Origin: Candidatus Kerfeldbacteria bacterium
Lineage (GTDB): Bacteria > Patescibacteriota > Patescibacteriia > PEXW01
Direction: 5' to 3'
Assembly: GCA_903867845.1 (NCBI GenBank)
Contig: CAIPSZ010000104.1
Span: forward strand, 1-5,157
DNA length: 5,157 bases
The translations under genes and the position numbers were made by a program. Position 1 is the first letter of the stretch, and the number at the start of each line of letters is the position of its first letter. Under the pieces are notes generated by a model. That model did not search any database, was not told the DNA's origin, and saw nothing but the letters and a program-made list of their open reading frames with translations. Of this stretch, positions 4,712 through 5,157 are shown piece by piece.

Positions 4712-5157
4712 TTAGACCCGATTAACCACGTTGCGTAAACCTGCACTATCCACGGCGACGGCTTCAGCATCGGCGATCTGGATATCGCCCACCCGAACTA
4801 GATCAGCGAGAACCCGATCTAATGATATCGTGCCTTCCTCTCGTGCAGTTTGAATGGTGTTGGAAAGCTGCAGGAACTGGCCATCCCGAATGAGGGAACG
4901 AATGCCAATGCTTGGAGTTAGGGTACCACATACGAGTATCCGACCGCCGCCCACGCGGGGGACCAGGCGCTGGTTGAGCACGCCCACAAGCGATTCGGCG
5001 AGGTGCTTGCGCGCCCAGGACTGCTCGTCTTCGGGGAAGGCACTAATGAGCATTTCCAGAGCTTGGGTTGATGAGTCCGACGTTAAGCTGGTGAGAATGA
5101 GCCGGCCACTATGCGTCGCCCGCACGCAGGCTTCCATACTTGCCTGATCTTCTAATT
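4712..5157 (-). CDS. pilT: PilT-family type IV pilus ATPase, C-terminal part (5' end outside the window)
   Basis: The visible 147 residues are the C-terminal portion of a secretion/retraction ATPase of the PilT/PilB superfamily, hexameric motors at the cytoplasmic base of the type IV pilus. The segment GIRSLIRDGQ matches the AIRNLIREGK signature that marks PilT/PilU rather than PilB, and it is followed by the usual LQLSNTIQTA and SLDRVLADLVR stretches before the end. The N-terminal domain, Walker A and most of Walker B lie beyond the right edge; the first full codon is at 5153-5155 and a Met at 5137 is internal, not a start. The gene ends TAA, 5 bp before the pilC ATG, so the two are probably co-transcribed and translationally coupled. 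Oddity: the His-box region, usually G-H-L..TLHT, reads GRLILTSLTSD here, so both histidines are missing, and the D-L-E-T element aligns with D-Q-A-S. It could be a divergent or PilU-like paralogue. Family assignment is secure; exact subtype is not. Confidence 0.87.
   Translation of the reverse strand, partial: LEDQASMEACVRATHSGRLILTSLTSDSSTQALEMLISAFPEDEQSWARKHLAESLVGVLNQRLVPRVGGGRILVCGTLTPSIGIRSLIRDGQFLQLSNTIQTAREEGTISLDRVLADLVRVGDIQIADAEAVAVDSAGLRNVVNRV

Noticed and set aside
509..5157. Possible TGA-to-glycine recoding, as in some CPR lineages
   Set aside because: The T4P and ligase genes end in TAA or TAG, which caught my attention, but all reach family-typical lengths under the standard bacterial code with no in-frame TGA. 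Five stops are too few to infer recoding.

Overview
The window carries a type IV pilus (T4P) gene cluster read entirely on the minus strand. The likely source is a Patescibacteria/CPR-type bacterium, probably from a metagenome. I base this on protein style: prepilins with very short basic leaders, the A-R-D-A run after the N-terminal helix, a pilT-pilC-pilin order, and a pilin-like protein ending in a G-I-Q tail of a kind I associate with CPR pilins. The lineage is an inference, not a database result.

In transcription order (right to left): the C-terminal part of a PilT-family ATPase (4712-5157, cut by the window edge); pilC, the inner-membrane platform gene, 5 bp later (3498-4706); a 315-bp non-coding gap holding a 101-bp cloverleaf-like palindromic repeat (3391-3491), then the pilin promoter and a long leader; a class III prepilin (2583-3173); a GC-rich hairpin and an apparently leaderless promoter; a polytopic O-antigen-ligase-like protein with C-terminal TPR repeats (945-2525); another apparently leaderless promoter inside that gene's 3' end; and a divergent pilin-like protein (509-922). 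Past these come two units of a second palindromic repeat family (403-489) and a 3'-truncated DUF559 (Vsr-like nuclease fold) gene (83-376). At the left edge an unrelated open frame replaces the missing end of the DUF559 domain.

Functionally, the ATPase and PilC would power and anchor pilus assembly or retraction, and the two pilin-type proteins would be filament subunits. The ligase between the pilins recalls arrangements in which an O-antigen-ligase-family enzyme glycosylates the neighbouring pilin; that role is inferred here. The most notable non-coding signals are a shared TGCTATACTC promoter core, two TATACT-N6-ATG start regions predicting leaderless mRNAs, and two different dispersed palindromic repeat families placed at operon boundaries. 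I do not see a wholly new system; the window looks like a T4P cassette with unusual regulatory layout and some divergent components.
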